A stretch of 64,000 nucleotides of DNA, taken from assembly GCF_900187405.1 (NCBI RefSeq), contig NZ_LT896716.1, positions 3,162,753-3,226,752 of the forward strand, in the 5' to 3' direction. Of this stretch, positions 16,601 through 27,200 are shown piece by piece (positions within the stretch are counted from its first letter, which is position 1; every line of letters begins with the position of its first letter). The position numbers were made by a program, and so were the translations under genes. Below the pieces are notes generated by a model. The model ran no database searches. It was not told the origin of the DNA and was given only the letters and a program-made list of their open reading frames with translations. Origin of the DNA: Geobacter sp. DSM 9736. Its GTDB lineage: Bacteria > Desulfobacterota > Desulfuromonadia > Geobacterales > Geobacteraceae.

Positions 16601-18206
16601 CCGATACCACACGGGGTACAACTTCAAGACCTACACGACCGTCAAGAACGATGTGGTGGACCTGGTTGTCTGGGGGCCGGGTGTGCGGCCCACCGCTTAC
16701 AAGAACTACAGCACCGCGATCCAGTTTCTGGCGGGAAATATGGCAGCCGACGGCCCGACGGCGAGAGGCGAGTCCCAGAAGCTCAACGACCACTGTCTCA
16801 GCTGCCACAGCGACCAGAACAACGATACCGACCCCTTCAATGACTGCAAGACCCCCCGCCAGTATGCGTGGGATCTTCAGAGCATAGCCTCGCGCTACAG
16901 CCAGCAGGGAACCACCTTGTGGGGCAAGTACGCAGGGACCAACAACGCGAAGAAGAACGTGCCGAAGGCCCTTTCCGCACACGGCAACGCCGTAGCCAAC
17001 AAAGGGGGATGGGACCCCGCAACCGGAATTGACGGAGCGATCCCGAACACACGGGATGGCGCCTACAATGTCACCTGCTTCGACTGCCATAGTTCCCACG
17101 GGTCGAAGGCCCCAGGGGTAACCTCCAGCTACGTGACCTTCAACGGCACCAAGAACGGCGGGAACCTGAAGGAAACCCAGGCGGGGAAAGGGGGCTACGC
17201 CATGTCGTATTGGGCCACCCCCAACACGGCCGGAAACAATCCTTACAATACTGGTGCCGGCCAATGCTTTGACTGCCACATGTCGAGGATGTCCGGGCTG
17301 ACTCCATGGGGTTACGAATCGACATTCGGAGCCACGAAACCGGTAAAGGGTTACAAGGACGCCTACCGTTTCGGGACCAGGACCTCTGTCTACCGGCTCC
17401 CGTATGCAATAAAGGATGTACAGGCGGTCAAGGGAGGACACCTGAAAGTTTCGTCACCTCTTGATCATGCCGCGACCAAGGCCATCGAAGGTCTTTGCAC
17501 TCCCTGCCACGATCCCCATGGCGTCAGTCAGTCCCTTGGGGCCAAGCAGTCCTACGCCGTGCCGCTCCTCAAGGGTACGTGGCTGACGTCTCCATACAAG
17601 GAGGACAATCCGGCACCAGATCCGACCGGCACCAACATTACCAATGACAGCGCGGGAGTGCCGCGCTCGTGGGGGAAATACCAGGCGGAGCCGACGCCGA
17701 CCCAGCCTTACGTCAAGTACAGCATTGACCGCAATACGTTCGACGGCACCAACCGGATCACCGAGGGGGATGATAAATTTGCGGGCCTCTGCCTCCGGTG
17801 CCACCTGAAGGCCGACCTCAATGGGACAAACGACGCCTGGAAGAGCAGCGACCGGATCCACAAGTCGGTCAAGGGGTGGGGGACGAACAAGGAACATACC
17901 TTCTCCTGCTCAAAGTGCCACCAGCCACACCAGAGCGGGCTACCCCGGCTCATGCAGACGAACTGTCTCGACTACAAGCACCGCGGCAACCGGATGAGCG
18001 GTGGAAACCCATGGGCAGCCGATCGGCAGGTCCCGGGGTCGGCCCATGACAGAGGAGGGGAGCACAGAGGGTATCCGACTGTGGCGGCAGGGCTGGAAGC
18101 TACCACCGCCTGTCATGTCAGCCGTTTCAATCGAACCTATTCACCCTCTTCTCCGCCTGCCGAGTGGCCGAACGAGAACTACTGGAACGTCAAGACGCCG
18201 TGGTGA
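13659..18206 (+). CDS. Large multihaem c-type cytochrome (about 27-33 haems)
   Basis: A 1515-residue exported cytochrome. A signal peptide (AIKRVAIVVGVLAGVFG, then AHA) is followed almost at once by the first CYDCH. I count 27 canonical CXXCH motifs, four CX4CH (CGNVNCH, CVNLYCH, CDNVYCH, CSGTVCH), one CX3CH (CRVSCH) and one CX6CH. Each CX4CH is followed by a CXXCH, the Geobacter-type CxxxxCH...CXXCH domain. The C-terminus keeps lone cysteines (CLDYKH, ACH) but no complete motif. The start is TTG, preceded by AAGGGGGGTG. No membrane anchor follows, so it is periplasmic or extracellular. It is followed 11 bases later by the giant FN3 gene, so they are an operon. Probable role: extracellular electron conduction (inference from class). 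Confidence 0.9.
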   Translation: MNAIKRVAIVVGVLAGVFGQCSIAHAELRCYDCHGDSRNQDIRPVDSSFRNISTGGFSGNHRSHLPQPLSLGEIGRCAACHPGSGSYNAGHRNGLIEVSTRINASPLETPYKNRTTAFPQTSTPTLGSCGNVNCHFESASPTWGGPPFASPAGCTGCHGAPPQDNNHPRHFSAFSTSAGRSIENICVKCHADHTKDAKPFAHAGEGREIEVNFTAFPNSGGSYVGGSTAYPSFLPSQNPQKTGSCVNLYCHSDGNGGAPNLAVKWSDSTATRCDSCHRGRGNDFLNMTSNGHSRLVGPQWIRKYPCTYCHNATIKGVTDQNGRLSDGFVNKEKHVDGTRDVVIAPKWGIVGREAPSYDASTKVCDNVYCHSDGTTDPETVRPFAWNVRKTDCNTCHGHPRGSCSDRNSGCHDGRTDEKGKIWVLPERYQFGNVTTYAWPPGEEWKAAIPMFKNQGAGTARANSHARHTETSFTCDNCHSSTTINGTCTDCHAGVVPVGKMSEVSHLNPDFHVNKTKDVFFRDGGTYNNITKACSGTVCHTGGADPIWGEADRPIICLSCHGTSGGDTDDFQAFNNVQGRVNMTEWFTTGHGRYSTSGRYPSSGNPAANFPGNPCWYCHDNTVLHKDGNNPFRLRIHPQFTKRYEKECRYCHMEGNDDECLGCHYSPGSLALQMNYSSVRSKHGGVVYTSGCRVSCHLTDATLHKSGSPLWSKEQNDDVKNQYLMMGVCLQCHDDDTGGQCTGCHVSPPDNPFKYELGYDPGTGRIKPKKARASSVHFGYKHYRGFESTGGWTKDANGKPLGKWKGGKFCWDCHDPHGDKNIYMVQDKVATETDGRFGVPTKRADVSFRRRVDGTDYARQTAPYNGICNVCHSSSSKHFTAVSGDGHNAGRVCTSCHEHRFTDSHADGASCNSCHFNKPVPRHSGFGLPRDCVKCHGGAIGKRMDVMTQFRAKSHHVQGVPITNKQCYACHWESTELGLIDVRYHTGYNFKTYTTVKNDVVDLVVWGPGVRPTAYKNYSTAIQFLAGNMAADGPTARGESQKLNDHCLSCHSDQNNDTDPFNDCKTPRQYAWDLQSIASRYSQQGTTLWGKYAGTNNAKKNVPKALSAHGNAVANKGGWDPATGIDGAIPNTRDGAYNVTCFDCHSSHGSKAPGVTSSYVTFNGTKNGGNLKETQAGKGGYAMSYWATPNTAGNNPYNTGAGQCFDCHMSRMSGLTPWGYESTFGATKPVKGYKDAYRFGTRTSVYRLPYAIKDVQAVKGGHLKVSSPLDHAATKAIEGLCTPCHDPHGVSQSLGAKQSYAVPLLKGTWLTSPYKEDNPAPDPTGTNITNDSAGVPRSWGKYQAEPTPTQPYVKYSIDRNTFDGTNRITEGDDKFAGLCLRCHLKADLNGTNDAWKSSDRIHKSVKGWGTNKEHTFSCSKCHQPHQSGLPRLMQTNCLDYKHRGNRMSGGNPWAADRQVPGSAHDRGGEHRGYPTVAAGLEATTACHVSRFNRTYSPSSPPAEWPNENYWNVKTPW

Positions 18207-18217
18207 GGGACGCTATC

Positions 18218-21200
18218 ATGATCAGAACTAACCGTTGGATGACCATATTCGGGGGCAAGATGATGAACTACCAGATGCCGGCATTCGAAAAGCGGCAAGC
18301 GCATCTCCGCTGTAAGCGGCTTGGGCGGGTCCTTTCTTATCTGCTCACTCTCGCCCTGGTCGTGCCGATGCTCTCCTATCCCTCCCTATCCCTTGCAAAA
18401 GGAGGCGACGTTCACTGGCAGTTGCGGGACACGGTGAGAGGGAAGCAGGAAATCGTCGCTTCCACCGCTGACTCCGACAGCAATGTCATTGCCGTCGGTT
18501 TTACCAATTTCCGCAACGCCGCCAGCACGGATGAGGATTATTGGGTTGTGAAGCTCAGGTCCGACGGCAGCGGTATGGCCTGGAACGCTTCCTACGATCG
18601 GCGCGGGGGGGCCGACAGGGCCGTCGCCGTCGCGGTCGACGCCAATAACGATGTAATCGTGTCCGGATACGCCTGGAACGGAACCGACAACGACATCCAT
18701 ACCATCAAGTACAGCGGTGCTACAGGCACGGTTCTCTGGCAGAACACCTACAGCGGCGTTGCAAACGACATAGCGACCTCAGTTTCAATCGACCGAGTGA
18801 ACAACATGGTCTACGTGGGGGGGTACGCGCAGAACGCCTCCGGGAATGACGACTATCTGATTCTCAAGTACGACAATGCGGTGGCCGGTGCCGAAAACGC
18901 ACCACAGCAGGTCATCTCCTACGGTGGGGCGAACGGCGGGCCTGACAGGCTCATGTCTCTTTCTGCCGGCGTAAACGGATTCGCCGTCACCGGACAGACG
19001 TGGAACAGCTCCTCTAGCCAGTTCGACTGTCTCACGCAGAAGTACGACTTCTCCGGCAACAAAGTGCGGGAATGGCGATATCAGTCTGGCAAAGGTGTCG
19101 TCGGGAATTTCGTCCAGGTGGACGCCCAGGGCAACGTCATCGTTTCGGGTACCGTGGAGGGTGAGCTGGACCGGGATGTCTATACGGCGAAATACACTGC
19201 TTCCACGGGCATGACCACGTGGCAGCACACCTATAATGGCGTCTTTGATGACGTGCCTACAGGCATGTACGTGGATGTGGCAGGAGATGTCTACATCACG
19301 GGCTACACGTGGACAGCCGAGGGGAACAACGACATCCTGACCATGAGGTATAACGGCACGACCGTAAATCCCGCGGGCGACCTGATCTGGACCAAAAGCT
19401 TCAACTCCGCAATCGACAACAGCGACATAGCTGCTCCTACGGGGATCGTGGTGGATGAAGCTCTTTATGGAGACGTCTACGTAACCGGCTACACAATCGC
19501 CAACGGATTCTCCGATTTCCAGACTATCAAGTACAAAAAGGAGAACGGAAATATCCTCTGGTTCAGGAGTTTCAATGGCGCGGAGAACAGGAATGACCGC
19601 CCGGTAGGGATAAGCCTGTCGGCTCAACAGGGTGTATCGGTAATCGGCTGGTCCGACAATACGAAAGTCCTTGCGGAGGGAGAGGACTCGAATCCCATGT
19701 TCCCATTGGACGGCGGGGAGGCGACCGCCACCGGCGGGTCGGCGACGAGCGTCGTCAACAGCGGAAAGTCCTGGTCAGCCAATCAATGGACAGGCTATAC
19801 CGTCCGGATCACTGCCGGCGCAAACAGTGGTGCCGCCGGCTACATCATCGCCAATTCAGGCACGACTCTAACAGTTGCCCAACCCTTTTCACATCCGGTC
19901 ACGGCAGGTGATACCTACGTCATAGTCGGGTCCAAGTCATCCATTACCGATGGGACCAAGAGCTGGGCCGTCGATCAATGGGCGGGATACCACGTCAGGA
20001 TGACGAGCGGCGCCAACAACGGTGCGGTGAGAAGGGTCGTCGGAAATACGGCTTCCACCCTGACTGTCGACGTAGAGTTCGGAAGCGCCGTGGCGGTCGG
20101 CGACTCCTATGTGATCTTCGACAAGGAGGACTACGACACGTACCTGATCAAGTACGATCGGGGGAGAATAAACAGGCCGACGAACCTTGTCGCGGAGACA
20201 ATGGTGAAGGACGGCACCGGCCACTATGCCATCAGGCTCTCGTGGGTTGACAATTCCGCGAATGAAGAGGGGTTCAGGATCGAGCGGCGACTGGGCGAAA
20301 ATGGTGCATGGGTGCCGGTAACCACCGTATCCCCCGGCACCACCGAGTTTCTCGATACAGGCCTCGATGAAGGCAACTACTACTATTACCGCGTCTGGGC
20401 CTACAATGCCGCAACGATTGATGATCCCGACTACAGCAATGAAGCACACGCGCTGGCGGTGATAGTCTACTTCGACACCCCCACCTGGAGCCATACGTAC
20501 AACAGTGAATTCAATCTAGAAGACTATGCGACCGCTATTGCCATAGGCCCTGACGATCACCCTGTCGTGACGGGGAAGAGCGACAGCGATCTCATAGGCA
20601 TGTACGACTACCTGACCCGCAAGCTCAACAGGGCCGACAGCACCCTGATGTGGAGCAGTCGTTACGACAGCATGCAGAACGAGATGGATATTGCCACCTG
20701 CATCGCAATAGACGGCAGCAACAACGCCTATGTTTCCGGCTACTCTTCTCTCTACTACGACCCTGTCGGCCAAAACGTCAACTCGGTCTTCACCATGAAG
20801 TACCCATCATCCGGTCCACCTAGCCAGTGGGGAGCGCAGTACAACGGCCCCGGCGGCATCGACGACAGATCGACGGCCGTCACCTCGACCACCGACGGTT
20901 CCAGTATAGTCGTCACCGGTTATGGGAAGAATCCAGGCCTGAACGAGGATATCTATCTCGTCAAATACGGGCCTAACCCCTCCCTTGATCAGTACGGAAA
21001 TGCGCTTCCGGTATGGTCGGCCGTACCTTTCGACGGAGGAGGCGATGACTTCCCGACAGCTGTGGCGATAGCTCCCGACGGAAATATATTTGTTTCCGGA
21101 TATCGGCAGAACGGAACGAGTTACGACCTCTTCCTCGCCAAATACGAAGGCGTTACCGGCGCTCTCATATGGACGGACACGTACGACGGGGGGAGCAACG

Positions 21201-24200
21201 GGGAGGACCGAGGTCTTGCTCTGGCTCTCGATGCAGCGGGAGATCCTTACGTAGCCGGGTTCGTCACCAACACGCAGGGGAACCGTGACTTTGTCCTCAT
21301 AAGGTACATCGGCTCCTCCGGTACCGCCATCAGGCAGTGGGTTCGCACCTTTGACGGCCCGTCCCACGGGAATGACTGGGCTGCCGCTGTCGAAATTGAT
21401 CCGGTGGACGGATTTGCCGTCGTGGCGGGAACCACTTCCACCGGCCCCGACGACAGAGACTTCTGCCTGATCAGATACGCTGCCACTGGAGCGGAACTTT
21501 GGCAGAGAACCCTTCAGCGCCCCCTGACCGATGAGGTGGTGGCGGGGATGAGGGTGGACAATTCCGGAAACATCTACATAACCGGAGACACTGGGGACGG
21601 AGTAACAACAGATTCTCTTACGGTAAAATACAATCACGAAGGCGCGGTCATCGACGCTGCGCTGTACCAGGGTACTGCCGGCGGCTTCGACCAGTCGGCC
21701 GCACTTGCCGTCAACTCACTTGGGGAGGCGTTCATCGCAGGCTATACCACGAACGCGTCGGGAAATGCCGACTACCTCGTGTACCGGATGTCGGCTGAAC
21801 AGCTCCCGGCACCCTACCCGTTCACCCAGACCCCGCTCTACACCACGCTGGCTCTTGCCTGGACCGACAAGTCATCAGTCGAGGACGGATACGTGATTAA
21901 GCGGAGGAGCGGTATCTGCATTGACGACGATTCCGACAGCTCCTGGGTAACCGTTGCTTCTCCGGGGCCGAACGTCACAACTTATACTGACACCAATCTT
22001 TCACCGGGTACGACCTACTGCTATCGTATCAACTCATACAGAGGGAGTGTTCCTTCCCGCATGGTAAAGCGGGAGGTGATGACGCTCATGCCTCCGGCTC
22101 CCGGTGATTTCTCGGCAACTCCCGTGAATACGACCAGGATCGACCTTGCCTGGACCGATACGACCAGCGGCGAGAACCAGTTCCGGATCGAGCGTTGTAC
22201 CGGCGCTTCGTGTACTGATTTCGTGCTGCTCGGAACGGCACAGGCAAACGCCACCTCATACGAGGACATGACTGTCTGCAGCGCTACGCCGTATCGCTAC
22301 CGGCTCACGGCCATAGGTCCGAACTGGGTTTCGGAGCAGGCGATGGCATCCGGAGTTACGCAGGCTCCGAGAGCTCCCGAGGGTCTTGCCGCCCTAAGGG
22401 TGTCGGAGGCGGAAGTGCGGCTGCAGTGGAGCGATGTGTCGAGCGACGAAGGTGGATTCAGGATCGAGCGGTGCGTGGGGGAGGGGTGCAGTGATTTTGT
22501 GCCGGTCGGTACGGCTACTGAAAACGCGACATCTTACAACGACTCGGCTGGGCTGGGTGCGGGTGCCACCTATCGGTATCGGGTAAAGGCGGTAAAGAGC
22601 GCCATATGCTCATGGGAGAGCCCTCCGAGCGGCATAGCGGAGGCGACTACTGCTGTGACGGCGCCCGGCGGTCTTGCGGGAGCGGCCGTGAGCACGACCC
22701 GGGTCGACCTTGCCTGGACCGATACCACCGCGTCGGAGACCGGTTTCGTCATAGAGCGTTGTACGGGTGCGGGTTGTACATTCGAAACCTTGGATGCCGG
22801 TTTCCCCGTGACGGTGAACTACAACACAGACCACTGGAGCGACCATGGGGCCTGCAGTTCCGCCACCTATACCTACCGCATAAGGGCGGTAGACCGCGCT
22901 CTGCCGATGGACGGTGGCGGAGCCTGGAGCAAACGCGCACCGGTGGCTATTTCGAATTTCCAGCCCTACTTCCAGACACGGGTGGTGGTTCCCTTCAATG
23001 CAGGAATGAAAACCGACTTCGGAGATATCCGGTTCTTCGACGCCCGCGACAACACTCAGCTCCCCTATTGGCTTGAATCCAAGGTGGATGGTGTATCCGC
23101 TACGTTCTGGATCAAGACGAGGGGCACGAACTCGGTATATCTTTACTACGGCAATCCCCTCGCAACTAGCGCCGCCAGGGGATCGGATACCTTCGAATTT
23201 TTCGAGGATTTTTCCGGCACTGTCATAAATTCCGGCAAATGGAATATTGTTAATCCCACGTATTTTCGCCAGGATGGCGAGTTGATAGCCACCGGCGGTA
23301 CGGGAAACTGGGACAGCGGTCTCTACAGCACGTTCTCCTTTGCCCGCCCCTTCACTTTCGAAGTTGACCAGTACGTCACCGGCGGCAACGACATGATGTT
23401 AGGCGCCAAGGATTCCGGTAGCGGCATCCATTTCGGCGATTTCGTCCATGCCGGGTACCTTACGGGTTCATCGAACAACATGTACGTGTACGAAGATGGG
23501 AACAACAGGGGGTACCGAAGTCTCTCGATTCCACTTAACACATGGAGAACCTTCAGGTTCGATGTTCTCTCCACCGGTGCCGGATACTGGCAGGGACCAA
23601 GCTTGGGCTCCATGAGCCGGTATTACGACAGTACCTACAGCAACGAGTCGCCGCTAAGGATCGGTTTCGTTACGGCAGCCCAGGCGTTCAAGTGGGATAA
23701 TGCCCGCGTGCGCAGGTACGCTACTCCTGCGCCGGCGTCGTCGATAGGCGCACAGGAGGCCGCTCCCGCGCTCTCCGGTTCCTGGGATAGCGACTACAGC
23801 AACACCTCCGTAGTAACACTTCCTACCCCCGGAGCGCCTACCGATCTTTCTGCGATAAGGGTGAGCGAGATCGAGGTCAAGCTCCAGTGGACCAGGAACA
23901 GCACCGATGACTCCGGTTTCCATATCGACAGGTGCACGGGAGAGGGGTGCGATTTCAGCACGAAGGTAACTTTTACGGCCGCAGCCGGCAGCACAGAGTA
24001 TCGTGATGTGGATGTAGTTTTCGGGACAGCCTACACCTACAGGGTTTCAGCCTTCAAGTCGGCGGCTTGCGGGTGGGAGACATCACCGAGCGCCGCGGCG
24101 TCCGCCACCACGTCGCTGCTTCCGCCGGCGGCAGCGGCCGCCGAGGCTTCCATCGGCAATGACTGCAACGATCTCCGGTTCATGGACGATAACGCAACGT

Positions 24201-27200
24201 CCCTGGAATACCATATCGAATCGGGCTGCAATACAGCGGCAACACGTGTATGGCTGCGCGTTCCCTCGGTCCCGAGCGGCAGCAAGCAGATCTTCCTCTA
24301 TACCGCGAATCCTCCTGCTTCCGCAGTCAGCAATCCTGCCGCGGTCTTCGATTTCTATGAAGATTTCAGCGGATCAGCTCTGGATGGCGGGAAATGGGTG
24401 GAGCTGGATACGGCCGCCAACTACCTGACGGTGAACGGTGGCCTGAAGGCTAGTGGGGGAGCAGGTTCATGGGGAAGCGTCGGCCTTTACAGCGTACCCA
24501 GTTTTCCGAGGCCGTTCGTACTTGAAGCCGCGCATTACCGGAGCGGCGGCAGCTACATGATGCTCGGCCTGAAGGATACCTCCACGTATTCAAGCCTGAG
24601 CTACTACCCCTACATGAGTTACCCTGTTTACGACGGTAATGGAAACCGCCTGCAGGTCTATGAGAGTGGCACGTCACGCGGCGATAACCTGAGGGGCATA
24701 CAATCGGGAACATGGCAGTATTACAAGATCGATGTCCTGCCCAATAGTGGCGCCAAGTATTATCATGGCAGCGCCTTGCAGTCGCTTACTCCCTTTTACG
24801 AGGGGACGCACAGTACGGCCTCTCCCCTGAAGGTGGGTATTTTGAACAACAACCAGGCATTCAGCATGAATATGGTGCGGGTGCGCAAATATGCGAACCC
24901 TGAGCCGGTGGCAACGCCCGAGCAGGAAGGTTACGGTTCATACCTCCTTTCGGAAGGTTCCTGGTTTGCCCGGCGTCCGATCACCATTTCCAATGCTGGT
25001 CCTGCCCAGACCGATTACCAGGTTGCGGTTATCCTTGATACGACTTCGTCGGCCGCGGATCGGATAGCCCTTTCATGGAGCGATACCACCGGCTCCGAAA
25101 CCGGCTTCGCGATTGAGCGATGTGCCGGAGCAGCCTGCGGGTTCGAGTCTCCAAGCCGGTTTATGGCTGCGGCGAACGCGACCAGTTACGTTGACTGGGC
25201 CGTCGCAAATGCCGGGGCGTATTGCTACAGAGTGAGAGCAGTACGGGAAGGCGTCTGGGAAGCTCCCTGGTCGGAAATCGTATGCGCTGCCACCTCGACT
25301 GCGACGGCACCTGCCAATCTAACCGCCAGTGCATCGGAGACGAAGGTGGATCTCGCCTGGTCGGACACCACCACGGGTGAAAACGGCTTCAGGATAGAAC
25401 GCTGCACCGGTGTTTCGTGTGATTTCACGACCATTGATCCCGGCTTCCCCGTCACCGTCGGAATGAATTCAACCTCGTATACCGACACTGCCGTCTGCAG
25501 TAATGCATACCGATATAGAGTAGAACCTTTCAAGGCCGGTCCGGGAGGATGGAGCGCTCCCCTTTATAGCAACATAGCTGATGCAGTCACCAGGCTGCCG
25601 TCGGCTCCGACCGCACTGGCCGCCACCAGAGCATCCGAAACAGAGGTGAACCTCGTCTGGTCTGACACGACGGGGGACGAGTCCGGCTTCAGAATCGAAA
25701 GATGCGAGGGTTCTACTTGCGATTCTTTCACGGAGATAGGCACCGTGACTGCCAATGTCACCAGCTTCAGCAGTATCGGACTGAAGCCCGGGACTTCCTA
25801 TCGTTTCCGGGTCCGCGCCTTTAAAACCGCCGCCTGTGGGTGGGACAGCCCCTACAGTGAGATTGCCGTCGCTATCACGGATGTAGTGCCCCCTTCCGGG
25901 CTTACTGGTACGGCACCCAATACGACGCAGCTCAACCTTTCCTGGATCGACAATACGGTCAGCGAAACGGCATTCCTGGTGAACAGGTGCTCGCAAACGA
26001 ACTGTGATTTCAGCGTCAGCGACTCCGGATTCCCGATACCTCTTCCTGCAAATTCGACGACGTGGAGCGATTCCTCGGTCTGCGAGAGCTCTGCATACCG
26101 TTACCGCATAGGCGTCCTGAACAAAGGCCTGTCGCTGGACGGCAGCGGCACATGGACGAAGAGAAAGCCGCTGAACTTTACGAATTTCAAGGCGGGGTTC
26201 CTTGCCAGGGTCACAATTCCTTATGCCTCGGGAATGAAAAACGACTTCTCCGACATTCGCTTCTATGATGAAGGAGCTTACAAGGAGTTGCCTCACTGGA
26301 TCGAATCCAGGACAGACGGGGTTTCAGCCACCGTATGGCTGAAGACGGGCCCCACCAGCCAGGCATATCTCTATTACGGGAATGCTGCTGCGCAAAGTGC
26401 AAGCAGCGCTGCCGGCACGTTCGGCAATGGACTGATGGGGTTCTGGCCTATAAACGAGGTAAATGGAACGGTCACGGGAACTACCGCAGACCTGAGCGGA
26501 CAGGGGAATGATCTCGCGCTCAACGGCTTCATCGGGCCGTACGGTATTATCAGCGGTGGGCGATACGGTAATGCGATGTCGCTGGATGGCATAAATGATT
26601 TCATGAAAAAGGACGCCGTCAGCCTTCCCACCGGTAGTACAGCAACAATAGAAGCTTGGATTTACCCGAAAAGTTACGCGGAAGCCGCCTATAACGGCAT
26701 CGTATCATTCGGCAACAGAAGCTCCCGCGACTCTCTGCTGCTCAGCATCCAGAACACCGGCCGCCCGAGCATGGCTACCTGGGGAAACGACTTCGTTCCT
26801 TCCTCCGGTCCCATTGCTACGCTCAATGCCTGGAATCATATTGCGGTCACCGTCAACGGCACTGCCGTCACTCTCTACATGAATGGCCAGGCAGTGAGCG
26901 GTGTATTGACATATCAACCTTCGTTCCAGTCCAAAAACCTCTCCATAGGGTCCACTGACTACACCCCCGGCCGCCTGTTCAACGGCTACATCGACGAAGT
27001 GCGCATATACAATCGCGCTCTCACGGCGGCTGAAATCGCTTCCCGCTATGCAACCGTCCCGCCGGTCGTGCAGCTGGGTGTCGAGGAGACTGATCCGGGT
27101 TATGTTTTTGCTGCAGCGTATGACCATGTTTACAGCCTTCCAGCTTCCGCAACTATGCCTGCAAAGCGTACTCCCGGCGGGCTCAACGCGACAAGGGCGT

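Noticed and set aside
14454-17441. Long leftward frames opposite the cytochrome (308 and 324 codons)
   Set aside because: Mirror images of a GC-rich gene with strong codon bias; no RBS, no family resemblance, low-complexity Val/Gly/Ala composition.
18785-26296. Several leftward frames of 180-280 codons opposite the FN3 gene
   Set aside because: They follow the module repeats of the sense gene and have no independent coding features.
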